From assembly GCF_011947285.1 (NCBI RefSeq), contig NZ_JAAOZT010000001.1, forward strand, positions 310,001-374,000: a stretch of 64,000 nt of DNA. Reading direction: 5' to 3'. The notes beneath the pieces are model-generated. The model had not been told where the DNA came from, did not search any database, and was given only the letters and a program-made list of their open reading frames with translations. The translations under genes and the position numbers were made by a program. Shown here one piece after another: positions 1-9,006 of this stretch. Every line of letters begins with the position of its first letter. Within the stretch, counting starts at the first letter, position 1. This DNA comes from Glaciimonas immobilis. GTDB taxonomy: Bacteria; Pseudomonadota; Gammaproteobacteria; Burkholderiales; Burkholderiaceae_D.

Positions 1-1
1 C

Positions 2-139
2 TTCCTAATTGCCCAGTCACAGACAACCCTTGAATATTTGATGAGTGGATCGATGGCTAAAGTGTGCATTTTATTACTAGTTATTGTTGTTCTGTATTTC
101 CGTCCGAATGGCCTTTTCTCTTCCAAAGTGAGGGCTTAA
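2..139 (+). CDS. urtB: UrtB-type ABC transporter permease, C-terminal end (partial)
   Basis: Only the last 45 codons are in the window; the gene enters from the left edge. The frame is a hydrophobic segment (AKVCILLLVIVVLYF) followed by RPNGLFSSKVRA and a stop. The RPxGLF ending is typical of LivH/UrtB inner-membrane permeases of branched-chain amino acid, urea and amide importers. The stop lies two bases before the urtC start, so the two permeases are translationally coupled. Family assignment rests on this short tail and on the urtCDE genes that follow. Confidence 0.8.
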   Translation, partial: FLIAQSQTTLEYLMSGSMAKVCILLLVIVVLYFRPNGLFSSKVRA

Positions 140-141
140 TA

Positions 142-1173
142 ATGAATTCCTTACAAAAAAAATCCGAGTTGGCCGCGCACGTGTGTGTTGCGGTGCTGCT
201 CCTGGTAATTTTCCCTCTCGTTTTAGGGCCGTTCTGGTTGGGCTCGATCGGCAAGTACATGTCATTTGCATTTGTTGCGATTGGTATTGTCCTTGCTTGG
301 GGGTATTGCGGCATCCTTAGTTTGGGCCAGGGTATCTTCTTTGGACTTGGCGGCTACATGATGGCCATGTTTCTTAAAGTGGAAGCATCCGCGCCAAATT
401 TGCCGGACTTTATGGTGTGGAGTAGCGTCGATCACCTTCCAACCTGGTGGCAGCCCTTTACCAATTTTTGGGTGACCCTCTGTGCGATTATTGTTGTCCC
501 CATTGTCCTGTCGTTTCCCTTCGCTTATCTCATCTTTAAAAAGCGCGTGAGCGGCGTGTATTTCGCAATTGTTACCATTTCGTTGGCGCTGGCAATGACA
601 GTCATGATCGTGGGACAGCAAGGCCATACTGGTGGAGAGAATGGCATCACAGATTTCAATACACTACTCGGATTTGACATCCTTGGCGATCAGAGCAAGC
701 GCAATATCTATTTTGTCGAAGTGGGCTTGCTTCTTGTGTTCATGGCGCTTTCGGCCTGGCTGCTTCATACCCGCTTCGGAAAGATTTTGATTGCTGTGCG
801 TGATCGCGAAGACCGTGTGCGTTTTTCCGGTTATGACACCGCCATGATCAAAGCATTTATATTTGCCGTGGCAGCGGTCCTTTCCTCCGTGGGCGGAGCG
901 CTCTTTACGCTTCAGGTTGGTTTGATTACACCGACTCTGGTGGGATCGGTAGCATCAGTAGAAATGGTGATCTACGCGGCGCTTGGTGGACGACTATCTG
1001 TGCCGGGGGCGGTAATTGGCGCGCTGGCGGTCGGCTTCCTGAAATCCTATCTGTCAGAGCAGTTTCCCGAAAGCTGGCTGTTTTTTCTCGGCGCCATGTT
1101 TATCATCGTTGTTGCATTCATGCCGAACGGGCTTGCCGGTACTGTGCAGCGTGTCCTACGAATAAAAGCCTAG
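142..1173 (+). CDS. urtC: UrtC-type ABC transporter permease
   Basis: A 343-residue inner-membrane permease of the LivM/UrtC type, forming the translocation channel with UrtB. The sequence is strongly hydrophobic with about eight to nine membrane segments, the family motif GLGGYMM near residue 75, and a cytoplasmic coupling loop containing RDREDRVRFSGYD near residue 235. I chose the ATG at 142 because it follows the urtB stop by two bases and has a GAGGG ribosome site; an in-frame GTG at 64 would overlap urtB heavily. The substrate is probably urea or a short-chain amide, as the amiE operon follows directly. In Methylophilus methylotrophus the related FmdDEF system carries amides and urea. 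Substrate here is inference. Confidence 0.87.
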   Translation: MNSLQKKSELAAHVCVAVLLLVIFPLVLGPFWLGSIGKYMSFAFVAIGIVLAWGYCGILSLGQGIFFGLGGYMMAMFLKVEASAPNLPDFMVWSSVDHLPTWWQPFTNFWVTLCAIIVVPIVLSFPFAYLIFKKRVSGVYFAIVTISLALAMTVMIVGQQGHTGGENGITDFNTLLGFDILGDQSKRNIYFVEVGLLLVFMALSAWLLHTRFGKILIAVRDREDRVRFSGYDTAMIKAFIFAVAAVLSSVGGALFTLQVGLITPTLVGSVASVEMVIYAALGGRLSVPGAVIGALAVGFLKSYLSEQFPESWLFFLGAMFIIVVAFMPNGLAGTVQRVLRIKA

Positions 1174-1183
1174 AGGAAGCCCC

Positions 1184-1987
1184 ATGCCTACTTTTATTGC
1201 TGAAAAGCCGCACACTCTGGCGCCTATCGCGATTCCTCGCGCAACGTCGCCCTCCGGCCACATCTTGACCGTGGAAAATTTGACGGTCTCCTTTGATGGC
1301 TTCAAGGCGGTAGACAATCTATCGCTGTCGATTGCGGAGAAGGAACTGCGCGTCATTATCGGACCAAACGGTGCCGGGAAGACGACCCTCCTCGATATGA
1401 TCTGCGGTAAGACCAAGCCGTCTTCGGGAAGCATACGGTTTCGGGGTATCGAGTTGACGCATCTGCCCGAATTTAAGATTGTAAGAAAAGGCGTAGGACG
1501 CAAATTTCAGACTCCGTCGATTTACGAAGATCTGACGGTGGCTGAAAACCTGGAGATATCCCTACCGGAGGCGCACGGAATCTGGGCTTCCATCTTCTTC
1601 AAGCGCACCCAACACGTTAAAGAGATCATTGAAAATGTGGCGCAGGAGATCATGCTGGCGGATCAGCTAAGAACTAAATCCGGCAAGCTCTCGCATGGAC
1701 AAAAGCAGTGGCTCGAGATCGGGATGCTGCTGACCCAAGGACCGGACTTGCTACTCTTGGACGAACCAGTCGCTGGCATGTCTCCGCGCGAGCGGGAGCA
1801 AACGGCAGAGCTTCTGAAGAAGATTGCCTTGGGTAAATCTCTTGTCGTCATTGAACACGATATGGATTTTGTCAAATCGATCGCAAACAAGGTCACAGTG
1901 TTACATCAAGGAAAGCTGTTATCCGAAGGTTCGGTTGACCAGGTACAGAACGATCCGCGCGTCATTGAAGTGTATCTGGGACATTGA
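1184..1987 (+). CDS. urtD: UrtD-type ABC transporter ATP-binding protein
   Basis: A 267-residue ABC ATPase that powers the UrtBC permease on the cytoplasmic face. It has a Walker A (GPNGAGKTT, about residues 62-70), signature sequence (LSHGQKQ), Walker B (LLLLDEPVAGM) and the H-loop IEHDMDFV. The signature is SHGQ rather than SGGQ, which is common in UrtD proteins. A 25-residue tail precedes the ABC core. It starts ten bases behind urtC and ends seven bases before urtE, so it is in the same transcript. Confidence 0.9.
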   Translation: MPTFIAEKPHTLAPIAIPRATSPSGHILTVENLTVSFDGFKAVDNLSLSIAEKELRVIIGPNGAGKTTLLDMICGKTKPSSGSIRFRGIELTHLPEFKIVRKGVGRKFQTPSIYEDLTVAENLEISLPEAHGIWASIFFKRTQHVKEIIENVAQEIMLADQLRTKSGKLSHGQKQWLEIGMLLTQGPDLLLLDEPVAGMSPREREQTAELLKKIALGKSLVVIEHDMDFVKSIANKVTVLHQGKLLSEGSVDQVQNDPRVIEVYLGH

Positions 1988-1994
1988 GGTAATT

Positions 1995-2684
1995 ATGCTT
2001 AGTATTTCAAACCTGAACGTGTTTTATGGTGAAAGCCATGTTATCTACGACGCCTCGCTGGAGCTAGCCCCAGGAAAGGCCATTGCCGTGGTGGGCCGTA
2101 ATGGCATGGGAAAAAGTACCTTGCTGAAGTCGGTGATCGGAATGGTCCCCGCCAAGAACGGATCGATCAAACTCGACGCTCATGAGCTGGCCGGATTGTC
2201 GAGTTACAAGCGCGTCCAGGCCGGACTGGCCTTTGTCCCGCAGGGACGCATGATTTTTAGCCAGCTCTCGGTTGAAGAAAACATTCTGACCGGGCTTGAG
2301 ACCGGACGCTATGGCAGCATCCCATCTTTCATTTATGAGTTTTTCCCTGTACTGCGCGAGATGAAGGACCGCAAGGGAGGCAACTTGTCCGGAGGCCAGC
2401 AACAGCAATTGGCCATCGCGCGCGCTCTGGTATCGAAGCCCAAGGTGCTTATTCTTGACGAACCGACAGAAGGCATACAGCCGTCAATTATCAAAGAAAT
2501 TGCGCGCTCCCTTAATGCGCTTCGCGCCGAACTTGGGATTGCCATCCTTGTATCTGAACAGGTGCTAAGTTTTGCATTGGAAGTTGCTGATCGGGTAGTC
2601 GTTATTGATCGCGGCCGGATCGTGCGCTCGGATGAAAAGAGCACCTTGAACATTGAAGAAGTACGGTCGTATCTCACCGTTTGA
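1995..2684 (+). CDS. urtE: UrtE-type ABC transporter ATP-binding protein
   Basis: A 229-residue second ABC ATPase of the importer. Visible motifs are Walker A (GRNGMGKST, about residues 36-44), signature LSGGQQQQLAIARAL and Walker B VLILDEPTEGIQPS; the EGIQPS ending is typical of UrtE. An upstream in-frame start would overlap urtD by more than 150 bases, so the ATG at 1995 is preferred and gives the normal family length. The amiE start lies 30 bases downstream behind an AAGGAGA ribosome site, tying transport to amide hydrolysis. Confidence 0.9.
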   Translation: MLSISNLNVFYGESHVIYDASLELAPGKAIAVVGRNGMGKSTLLKSVIGMVPAKNGSIKLDAHELAGLSSYKRVQAGLAFVPQGRMIFSQLSVEENILTGLETGRYGSIPSFIYEFFPVLREMKDRKGGNLSGGQQQQLAIARALVSKPKVLILDEPTEGIQPSIIKEIARSLNALRAELGIAILVSEQVLSFALEVADRVVVIDRGRIVRSDEKSTLNIEEVRSYLTV

Positions 2685-2714
2685 GCGGCTGTTTATTTAA
2701 CCAAGGAGAAAGTA

Positions 2715-3752
2715 ATGAGACACGGAGATATATCAAGTAGCAATGACTGTGTGGGCGTGGCTGTCGTGAATTACAAAATGCCTAGCCTGCACACCAAGGC
2801 AGAAGTGATGGAAAATGCGCGCAAAATTGCTGAAATGGTCGTCGGTATGAAGCGCGGCCTTCCAGGAATGGATCTCGTGATCTTCCCGGAATACTCTACG
2901 CATGGCATCATGTACGACTCGCAGGAGATGTATGACACAGCAGTCACTATTCCGGGAGATGAAACTGCGATCTTTTCAGAGGCATGTCGCAAAGCCAATG
3001 TATGGGGCGTCTTCTCGCTGACTGGCGAGCGTCATGAAGAGCACCCGAAAAAGGCGCCGTATAACACCCTGATTCTGATGAACAATAAGGGCGAGATCGT
3101 CCAGAAGTATCGCAAAATCATGCCATGGGTGCCGGTCGAAGGTTGGTATCCGGGCGACTGCACGTACGTGTCCGATGGCCCGAAGGGCATGAAGATAAGC
3201 CTCATCATCTGCGATGATGGCAACTATCCCGAGATCTGGCGCGACTGTGCGATGCGTGGCGCCGAACTCATCGTCCGCTGTCAGGGTTACATGTATCCAG
3301 GCAAAGAGCAGACGATTCTGGTCTCCAGGGCTATGGCATGGATGAACAACGTCTATGTCGCTGTGGCCAATGCTACGGGGTTTGATGGTGTCTACTCGTA
3401 CTTTGGCCACTCGGCCCTCATTGGATTTGACGGACGCACGATGGGCGAGTGCGGCGAAGAAGACATGGGCATTCAGTACGGGGAGATGTCGATGAGCCTA
3501 ATTCGTGACGCGCGTAAAAACATGCAGTCGCAGAATCACCTCTACAAGCTTCTCCACCGCGGCTACACAGGGAAAATTAACTCCGGGGAAGATCCGAATG
3601 GCGTGGCTGCATGTCCGTTCCAGTTCTATGAAAAGTGGGTCAATGATCCGGAAGGTACGCGCAAGATGGTAGAAGCCATGACCCGGTCAACGCCAGGTAC
3701 AGCAGAAGCGCCTATTGAGGGCATTCCCAACGAGGCAAGCGTCCATCGTTAA
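2715..3752 (+). CDS. amiE: Aliphatic amidase
   Basis: A 345-residue cytoplasmic amidase of the nitrilase superfamily that hydrolyses short aliphatic amides such as acetamide to the acid and ammonia. From memory it is closely similar along its whole length to Pseudomonas aeruginosa AmiE, starting with the identical [11 protein letters not shown]. The catalytic Glu59 (FPEY), Lys134 (YRK) and Cys166 (IICDDG) are all present, as is Glu142. Length matches the family (346). It is followed by a strong hairpin and an ATPase/VWA pair instead of the Pseudomonas amiB. Regulation is presumably by AmiC/AmiR encoded at the operon's end. Nitrogen supply is the likely role. Confidence 0.96.
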   Translation: MRHGDISSSNDCVGVAVVNYKMPSLHTKAEVMENARKIAEMVVGMKRGLPGMDLVIFPEYSTHGIMYDSQEMYDTAVTIPGDETAIFSEACRKANVWGVFSLTGERHEEHPKKAPYNTLILMNNKGEIVQKYRKIMPWVPVEGWYPGDCTYVSDGPKGMKISLIICDDGNYPEIWRDCAMRGAELIVRCQGYMYPGKEQTILVSRAMAWMNNVYVAVANATGFDGVYSYFGHSALIGFDGRTMGECGEEDMGIQYGEMSMSLIRDARKNMQSQNHLYKLLHRGYTGKINSGEDPNGVAACPFQFYEKWVNDPEGTRKMVEAMTRSTPGTAEAPIEGIPNEASVHR

Positions 3753-3764
3753 AAGGTAAGAATT

Positions 3765-3792
3765 TGCATCTGGCCTGGCGCGGCCAGATGCA
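3765..3792 (+). promoter_or_regulatory. Intercistronic hairpin after amiE
   Basis: A perfect inverted repeat: TGCATCTGGCC, a six-base loop, then GGCCAGATGCA. It sits 12 bases behind the amiE stop and 19 bases before the next start. There is no T-run after it, so it is not a simple Rho-independent terminator. Likely roles are protecting the amiE message from 3' decay or lowering downstream expression so that the enzyme outnumbers the ATPase. Confidence 0.75.
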
Positions 3793-3811
3793 TTAAGCAC
3801 TGAGGTATTAA

Positions 3812-4621
3812 ATGATCGAGAACATAAACGCGTATTTGATTAAGGATGAGCCCTACTACCAGCCAACGGGGGGCGAAGTCGATTTATTCATGGCGGCTTA
3901 CAGGCTGCGCATGCCCATGATTCTGAAGGGACCGACGGGGTGCGGCAAAACGCGCTTCATGGAATATATCGCATGGAAGCTGCAAAAGCCCCTGATCACT
4001 TTGGCGTGTAATGAAGACATGACGGCGTCCGACCTCGTTGGCCGCTTTCTGCTTGATGCCGACGGCACAGTTTGGCATGACGGACCTCTCACTCTGGCTG
4101 CACGATACGGTGCCATATGCTACCTCGACGAAGTTGTTGAAGCCCGCCAGGATACGACCGTCATCATTCACCCCTTGACGGACGACCGCCGCATTCTTCC
4201 GCTCGATAAGCGTGGCGAGCTCATCCATGCCCATCCCGATTTTCAACTGGTGGTGTCCTATAACCCCGGCTACCAAAGCGTAACCAAAGATCTGAAACAG
4301 TCCACCAAGCAGCGCTTTGGCGCCCTTGACTTTCACTATCCCGATGCAGCAGTTGAAAGTAACATTGTCTGCCATGAAAGCGGCGTCGGCGACGACATTG
4401 CCGCCAAGCTCGTTGGGATTGCATCCTGTTCGCGTGGATTGCGCGGCCGCGGACTGGAAGAGGGAATTTCGACGCGCATGCTGATCCATGCGGGAGCGTT
4501 GATACGTGATGGCATTTCCCCCCATGCGGCCTGTGGCCTCGCGATGACCCGGCCAATAACTGATGATGTGGACATCCAGCGCGCGCTGGATGGCTTTGTG
4601 ACCGCCTACTTTGGCCCTTAA
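3812..4621 (+). CDS. MoxR/CbbQ/NorQ-type AAA+ ATPase in the amidase operon
   Basis: A 269-residue single-domain AAA+ ATPase of the CbbQ/NirQ/NorQ branch of MoxR proteins. Walker A is GPTGCGKT at residues 40-47, Walker B is AICYLDEV at 101-108, and the sensor region reads SYNPGYQS. Members pair with VWA proteins to remodel or activate a client enzyme: CbbQ/CbbO activate Rubisco, and NorQ/NorD mature nitric oxide reductase. Here the VWA partner follows ten bases downstream. It lies between amiE and amiC, the position held by the ATPase amiB in Pseudomonas, so a role in amidase or transporter assembly is a reasonable inference but not shown by sequence. Confidence 0.88.
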   Translation: MIENINAYLIKDEPYYQPTGGEVDLFMAAYRLRMPMILKGPTGCGKTRFMEYIAWKLQKPLITLACNEDMTASDLVGRFLLDADGTVWHDGPLTLAARYGAICYLDEVVEARQDTTVIIHPLTDDRRILPLDKRGELIHAHPDFQLVVSYNPGYQSVTKDLKQSTKQRFGALDFHYPDAAVESNIVCHESGVGDDIAAKLVGIASCSRGLRGRGLEEGISTRMLIHAGALIRDGISPHAACGLAMTRPITDDVDIQRALDGFVTAYFGP

Positions 4622-4630
4622 GGCAAGACA

Positions 4631-6661
4631 GTGATCACGGATGAAACCACCGGCATTTCCGCAGCGCTGACCGAGCGTCTGGAACGGATTCGGCAAATCG
4701 AACCGCCAGGTCATGAATCGCTATTGCAAGCGTTGCCAGCCTTGCAGCGTGTTGTGCGAGACGCGGCAACCCTTGAGGCGATGATATCGCTATGCGAAGA
4801 AGTCGCGCTCAGTGCCCGGGGCCAGCTGCCGTGTTTAACAGGCTCTCTCGTTTATCTGCTGGACCGGCTAAATGTGTCTGGTTTGCGCAGGTGGATATTG
4901 ACGGGCATGCGGCTTTATCCTGATGATGGCGTGCGGCTTGGCGGGTATTTTCGCCTGGAAGATCCGATCGCGGTGAGTAGCTTGCGCGCGGAATCGGATG
5001 GGGCCTCCCTTGCTGGTGTGCGGACGAGTCTGCAATATTTCTTGGCCGGCTTTGGCCTGGCGGAGATGGAGGTCAGGCCGCGCAAACAGCAGACCTTGGA
5101 CGCATTGCCAGGACGCCCGGTCATCAGCGACCAAGTATTGCTATTGCCCGAGCATTACCTCGCCCTGGAAGGTGCACTGGAGGGTGCCATCTACGCCGCA
5201 GCCACCGCTCACGCGATTGCACACTTGCGGCATTCGGTTCTGCATCAGACAGCCAATAAACGCAAGCCGCTGCTTCTTGCCGTGCTATCCCTGATTGAAG
5301 ATGCACGCGTGGAACGGATAATGGGTCAGCAGTACCCCGGACTCTATGCGCTGTGGGGGAAGTTTCATACAGCAACGGGTGCAAAAAACGACTTGACCGT
5401 TGGCTCACTGACTGCGCGCCTGGCGCGCGCAATCCATGACCCCTGTTACGAGGATCCCAACCATTGGGTCAACAAGGGCAGGGAACTGTTCGAACAATGC
5501 GCCGGCCGTCTGCATGACCTAGCCGCATTTAACGAAGTGGGCAGCATCCTTGCCAATGACCTGGGGCAGATGCGGGTACGATTTGTTGCGCAGCAATATT
5601 CCCCAGAACCTGCTTACCGGGACGATAATACGGTGCTCTGGGATTTTGGATCTGAAAGTCAGGAGGCGCTGGATGATGAGATCCTTGCCCGCAATACCAT
5701 GCAGATCGTTCCCGATGAAACGCAAGCCGACGAAGTTGCGCGTATCTCTCCGGTAATGTCCAGCGATGAGCAACGAGTGCACTATCCTGAATGGGATTAT
5801 CGTACCGAAATGTTACGCGAGAACTGGGTGACTGTGATTGATGTGCCTGTGCCGCGGGCAGTGCAACACCAGACCAGCCAGAGCGCAGAGCGCGCGGTCA
5901 GTAGGCACTCGACATTTGGATCTAAAGTGCACCTGCTTGACAGGGGATTGCGACTACGCCGGCAACACGAAGGCGAAGAACTTGATATAGATGCAGCTAT
6001 CGAAAGCCGGATTAGTTTCCGCGGAAGAATCATGCCGGACCCGCGAGTTTTTCAGCGTGCTGGAAGGCGTCGACGCCACCTGACTGTTTTACTGTTACTT
6101 GATCTGTCGGAGTCAACCAACGATCGCATTGGTGGCAGCTTCACGTCGGTGCTCGATCTGGAGAAGCAGGCGGCCGATATCCTTGCCGTCGCCATTGATC
6201 CCGGCTACGATCGGTTTGCGATTGGTGGCTTTGCTTCGAATGGCCGCAGTAACGTACGTTACACTCATATCAAAGACTTCGATCAACCCTACGGCGATGT
6301 TCAACGGCATTATCTGCGTCAACAGCGCGGAGCGCTATCCACCCGGATGGGCGCGGCCCTGCGCCACGCAGGTGCCCGTCTGGCGGCAGACCATGCAGAA
6401 AAAAAGGTTTTGCTTGTAGTGACCGATGGCGAGCCATCCGATATTGATGTGGTTGACAAAGCTTACCTCGTTGAGGATGCAAGGCATGCTGTGGCTGGCC
6501 TGAACATCCGCGGCATTGATACATTTTGCCTGACGCTGGACAAGCGTGCGGACAGTTATGTGCGCACCATTTTTGGCGCCTGGAACTTCCAGATTGTTGA
6601 TAATGCCATTTCGTTGCCGTTTCAGGTTAGCCAGGCGCTTGCAAAGGTAGCTGCAAGGTGA
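4631..6661 (+). CDS. CbbO/NorD-type von Willebrand factor A protein
   Basis: A 676-residue protein beginning with GTG, with a long N-terminal region without obvious motif and a C-terminal VWA domain from about residue 480. The metal-site motif DLSES (DxSxS) is in LLLLDLSESTND near residue 490, and the later VTDGEPSD supplies the usual acidic loop. Length and layout match CbbO/NorD adaptors that partner MoxR ATPases and carry the client-binding function. The ATPase gene ends ten bases upstream. Which protein it recruits is unknown; the nearby amidase is the obvious candidate. An unrelated co-transcribed client cannot be excluded. Confidence 0.85.
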   Translation: MITDETTGISAALTERLERIRQIEPPGHESLLQALPALQRVVRDAATLEAMISLCEEVALSARGQLPCLTGSLVYLLDRLNVSGLRRWILTGMRLYPDDGVRLGGYFRLEDPIAVSSLRAESDGASLAGVRTSLQYFLAGFGLAEMEVRPRKQQTLDALPGRPVISDQVLLLPEHYLALEGALEGAIYAAATAHAIAHLRHSVLHQTANKRKPLLLAVLSLIEDARVERIMGQQYPGLYALWGKFHTATGAKNDLTVGSLTARLARAIHDPCYEDPNHWVNKGRELFEQCAGRLHDLAAFNEVGSILANDLGQMRVRFVAQQYSPEPAYRDDNTVLWDFGSESQEALDDEILARNTMQIVPDETQADEVARISPVMSSDEQRVHYPEWDYRTEMLRENWVTVIDVPVPRAVQHQTSQSAERAVSRHSTFGSKVHLLDRGLRLRRQHEGEELDIDAAIESRISFRGRIMPDPRVFQRAGRRRRHLTVLLLLDLSESTNDRIGGSFTSVLDLEKQAADILAVAIDPGYDRFAIGGFASNGRSNVRYTHIKDFDQPYGDVQRHYLRQQRGALSTRMGAALRHAGARLAADHAEKKVLLVVTDGEPSDIDVVDKAYLVEDARHAVAGLNIRGIDTFCLTLDKRADSYVRTIFGAWNFQIVDNAISLPFQVSQALAKVAAR

Positions 6662-6747
6662 GGGGCTTGATTTATCAACTCCTGAATTTACATATCTTTC
6701 GTCCGGGCCGCCCAGCCGCACGGACATGACTAAAAAGGAAAACCAGA

Positions 6748-7905
6748 ATGGCAGAGCATCGTCCCATCCATGTAGGCGTTTTATACTCGGAAACAGGCGT
6801 TACGTCGCAAATTGAATCGTCACAACGGCTCGGCACCTTATTGGCCATCGAAGAGATTAACCAGGCAGGAGGCATCAATGGAAGGGAAATAATTCCGATC
6901 ATCTATGACCCTCAATCTACTCCGTCCATTTACCGCAGCCTGGCAGAACGCCTTGTGTCCGAGGATGGTGTGAAGGTTATTTTCGGCTGTTACATGTCGA
7001 GTACGCGAAAGGCCGTCATACCGGTAGTCGAGCGTCGCAACTGTATCCTGTTTTATGCCACCTTTTATGAAGGGTTTGAGTTCTCCAACAACATCATCTA
7101 TACCGGCGCCGCGCCGAATCAAAATAGCGTGCAGTTGGCCGATTTCATGATGTCCAACTTCGGTGCGCGGGTCTATCTTGTGGGATCGGATTATATTTAT
7201 CCGTATGAGTCCAACCGTATCATGACGGATCTTGTGATGCAAAAACAAGGCGGCGAAATTCTCGGTAAAACTTATGTGCCGTTGAATGCTACCGAAAAAG
7301 ACTTTCTTCCTATCGTCGCCGACATCAAGGCTAAACGCCCGGATTTTATTTTTTCGACAGTAGTTGGCAACGCCACGCAGCATTTGTACAGAGCATATGC
7401 AGAAGCTGGATTAGATCCAAAAAGCCAACCTATCGGTAGCCTCACCACCAGTGAAGTTGAAGTGGCCCAAATGGGCGCGGATATCGCAGCTGGTCATTTT
7501 ACCTCGGCACCCTATTTCCAGTCGATCAACTCGCCCGTCAACCGTGCCTGTCTGGAACGTTTTCAAAAGCGCTTTAATGGCGAGGTCGTGCCCAATGCAT
7601 GTTGGGAAGCCGCATATTTCCAAGTGCACCTTTTCGCAAACGCGATGAGGCAATCTGGAAGCGATGACATCGACGCATTGATGCCCCACCTTCTTGGCGC
7701 CGAATATGACGCCCCTCAAGGGCGAGTTCGCATTGAACCATCTAATCATCACGCCTGCCTCTATCCGCGCATTGGCCGCGCCAACCTCAGCGGGCAGTTC
7801 ACCATCGTGCGTGAATCCAATCGGCCGGTAACACCTGACCCTTATCTAGTCACGCACTCAACAGGAGACTGGACGATATCGCTTGATTCACTGGACGTCC
7901 AATGA
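6748..7905 (+). CDS. amiC: Amide-binding negative regulator AmiC
   Basis: A 385-residue cytoplasmic protein with the type I periplasmic-binding fold (Leu/Ile/Val-binding family) and no signal peptide. It has the same length as P. aeruginosa AmiC and shares, from memory, GCYMSSTRKAV, VVERRN, APNQNS, GSDYIYP and SLTTSE blocks. AmiC binds AmiR and holds it inactive until an amide ligand loosens the complex. Its stop overlaps the amiR start by four bases (7902-7905), as expected for two proteins made in equal amounts. This gene strongly supports reading the whole operon as amide-inducible. Confidence 0.93.
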   Translation: MAEHRPIHVGVLYSETGVTSQIESSQRLGTLLAIEEINQAGGINGREIIPIIYDPQSTPSIYRSLAERLVSEDGVKVIFGCYMSSTRKAVIPVVERRNCILFYATFYEGFEFSNNIIYTGAAPNQNSVQLADFMMSNFGARVYLVGSDYIYPYESNRIMTDLVMQKQGGEILGKTYVPLNATEKDFLPIVADIKAKRPDFIFSTVVGNATQHLYRAYAEAGLDPKSQPIGSLTTSEVEVAQMGADIAAGHFTSAPYFQSINSPVNRACLERFQKRFNGEVVPNACWEAAYFQVHLFANAMRQSGSDDIDALMPHLLGAEYDAPQGRVRIEPSNHHACLYPRIGRANLSGQFTIVRESNRPVTPDPYLVTHSTGDWTISLDSLDVQ

Positions 7906-8543
7906 TCCCTGATCGCGATCAGATAAGGGCAAGTGCTCCGGCGCTTTCTGCGGTACCGCAAATCATGAAGGACTTGCGTGCGCTTCAAGTTTGCATTTTT
8001 CATCCGCATGACCACGACGGAGAAAGCCTGACCAAGCAGATTGAACGCATCGGGTGCCAGGTCCAAGCCTTCTGGCCGCCACTCTTGCAACCGCCGCCAA
8101 AAACTGACATCGTGTTTATCGCGGTAAATCCTGACATGATCCACCACAACTTCGAGTGGTGCAGGGCAGAGGATGCACCGCCGGTCGTGGCGGTTGTGGC
8201 CTACGAGAATCCCACGATCATTGAAGCGGTGCTGCGCATTGGTGCCAAAGGGGTGATTGGCGCCCCAATTCGTTCCTTGGGGATACTAAGTGCGCTAGTG
8301 TTGGTTAGAGAAACTACGAACGAGGTAAAAAAGCTACGTCGCCGTGTCATCCGCCTCGAAGAAAAGCTGGGCGCCATTCGGCTGATCAGCAATGCGCAGG
8401 ACATCTTGTGTCAGCAGCGTGGTATTAGTAAGGAAGAGGCTTATCGAATGATCCGTGAGCAAGCGATGTGCAAGCGCACCACCGCAGAAGAAGTCGCAGC
8501 AGCCATCGTGCATGCGCATGAAGTACTTTCTTTTAAGATCTGA
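7902..8543 (+). CDS. amiR: Transcription antiterminator AmiR (ANTAR protein)
   Basis: A 213-residue regulator with a receiver-like N-terminal domain (about residues 25-140), a coiled coil, and a C-terminal ANTAR RNA-binding domain (about 150-210: QDILCQQRGISKEEAYRMIREQAM). AmiR binds leader RNA and lets polymerase read through a terminator. The receiver lacks an obvious phospho-acceptor site, as in Pseudomonas AmiR, where control is by AmiC and not phosphorylation. Start overlaps amiC. The leader it acts on should lie upstream of the first urt gene, outside this window. It is about 15 residues longer at the N-terminus than the Pseudomonas protein. Confidence 0.92.
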   Translation: MIPDRDQIRASAPALSAVPQIMKDLRALQVCIFHPHDHDGESLTKQIERIGCQVQAFWPPLLQPPPKTDIVFIAVNPDMIHHNFEWCRAEDAPPVVAVVAYENPTIIEAVLRIGAKGVIGAPIRSLGILSALVLVRETTNEVKKLRRRVIRLEEKLGAIRLISNAQDILCQQRGISKEEAYRMIREQAMCKRTTAEEVAAAIVHAHEVLSFKI

Positions 8544-8790
8544 CCTAGACTAAGCCGGAACATACTTGTTTCGTACCAGCAAGCTATGCTTGCTCGCCGG
8601 AGTTAGTGACACCTTATTGCGCCCAATGCTAGCCAATGAACCTGCCTGCTGGAGCCGAGTTTTTACAGTCTTTGCCCTTTGGAATATGTTTAACTCAATA
8701 CGGTTTTGTGCGCTATCGGCTATAACCTGAGATCGTCATTCGAAGTAAAAGTGCAAACAAAACAATTTGAAGACCGTAATGCACCGCGCA
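8544..8790. other. Intergenic stretch behind amiR
   Basis: I see no gene, clear terminator or RNA here. It leads into an insertion-sequence remnant and may be partly old mobile-element DNA. Confidence 0.5.
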
Positions 8791-8906
8791 ATCAAGACAT
8801 ATCGCCTGCTAATCGTTGACGAAACTGGTTGTTTGCCGATGAATCGGGAGGCGGCCAACCTGTTCTTTCAGGTGACTGCCGCACGATATGAAAAGGATTG
8901 TGGCGG
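8791..8906 (+). pseudogene. istB: Fragment of IS21-family IstB helper ATPase
   Basis: About 39 codons in one frame read YRLLIVDETGCLPMNREAANLFFQ then VTAARYEK, which matches the Walker B region of IstB proteins (normally RLLIIDEIGYLPM and FFQVVAARYE). Sequence on both sides does not continue the family. It is a small relic of an IS21-type element between the amidase operon and the next locus. No istA or terminal repeats are visible. The surrounding 65-codon open frame should not be taken as a gene. Confidence 0.82.
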
Positions 8907-9006
8907 TTTTACTAGCAGTGAAACAAAAAACGGGTGCAGCGATGCAGGCCGCCTTGACTTATAAGATGATCTGTTTTGATACTTGAGTTCGAGTAACGTT
9001 TCGGTT

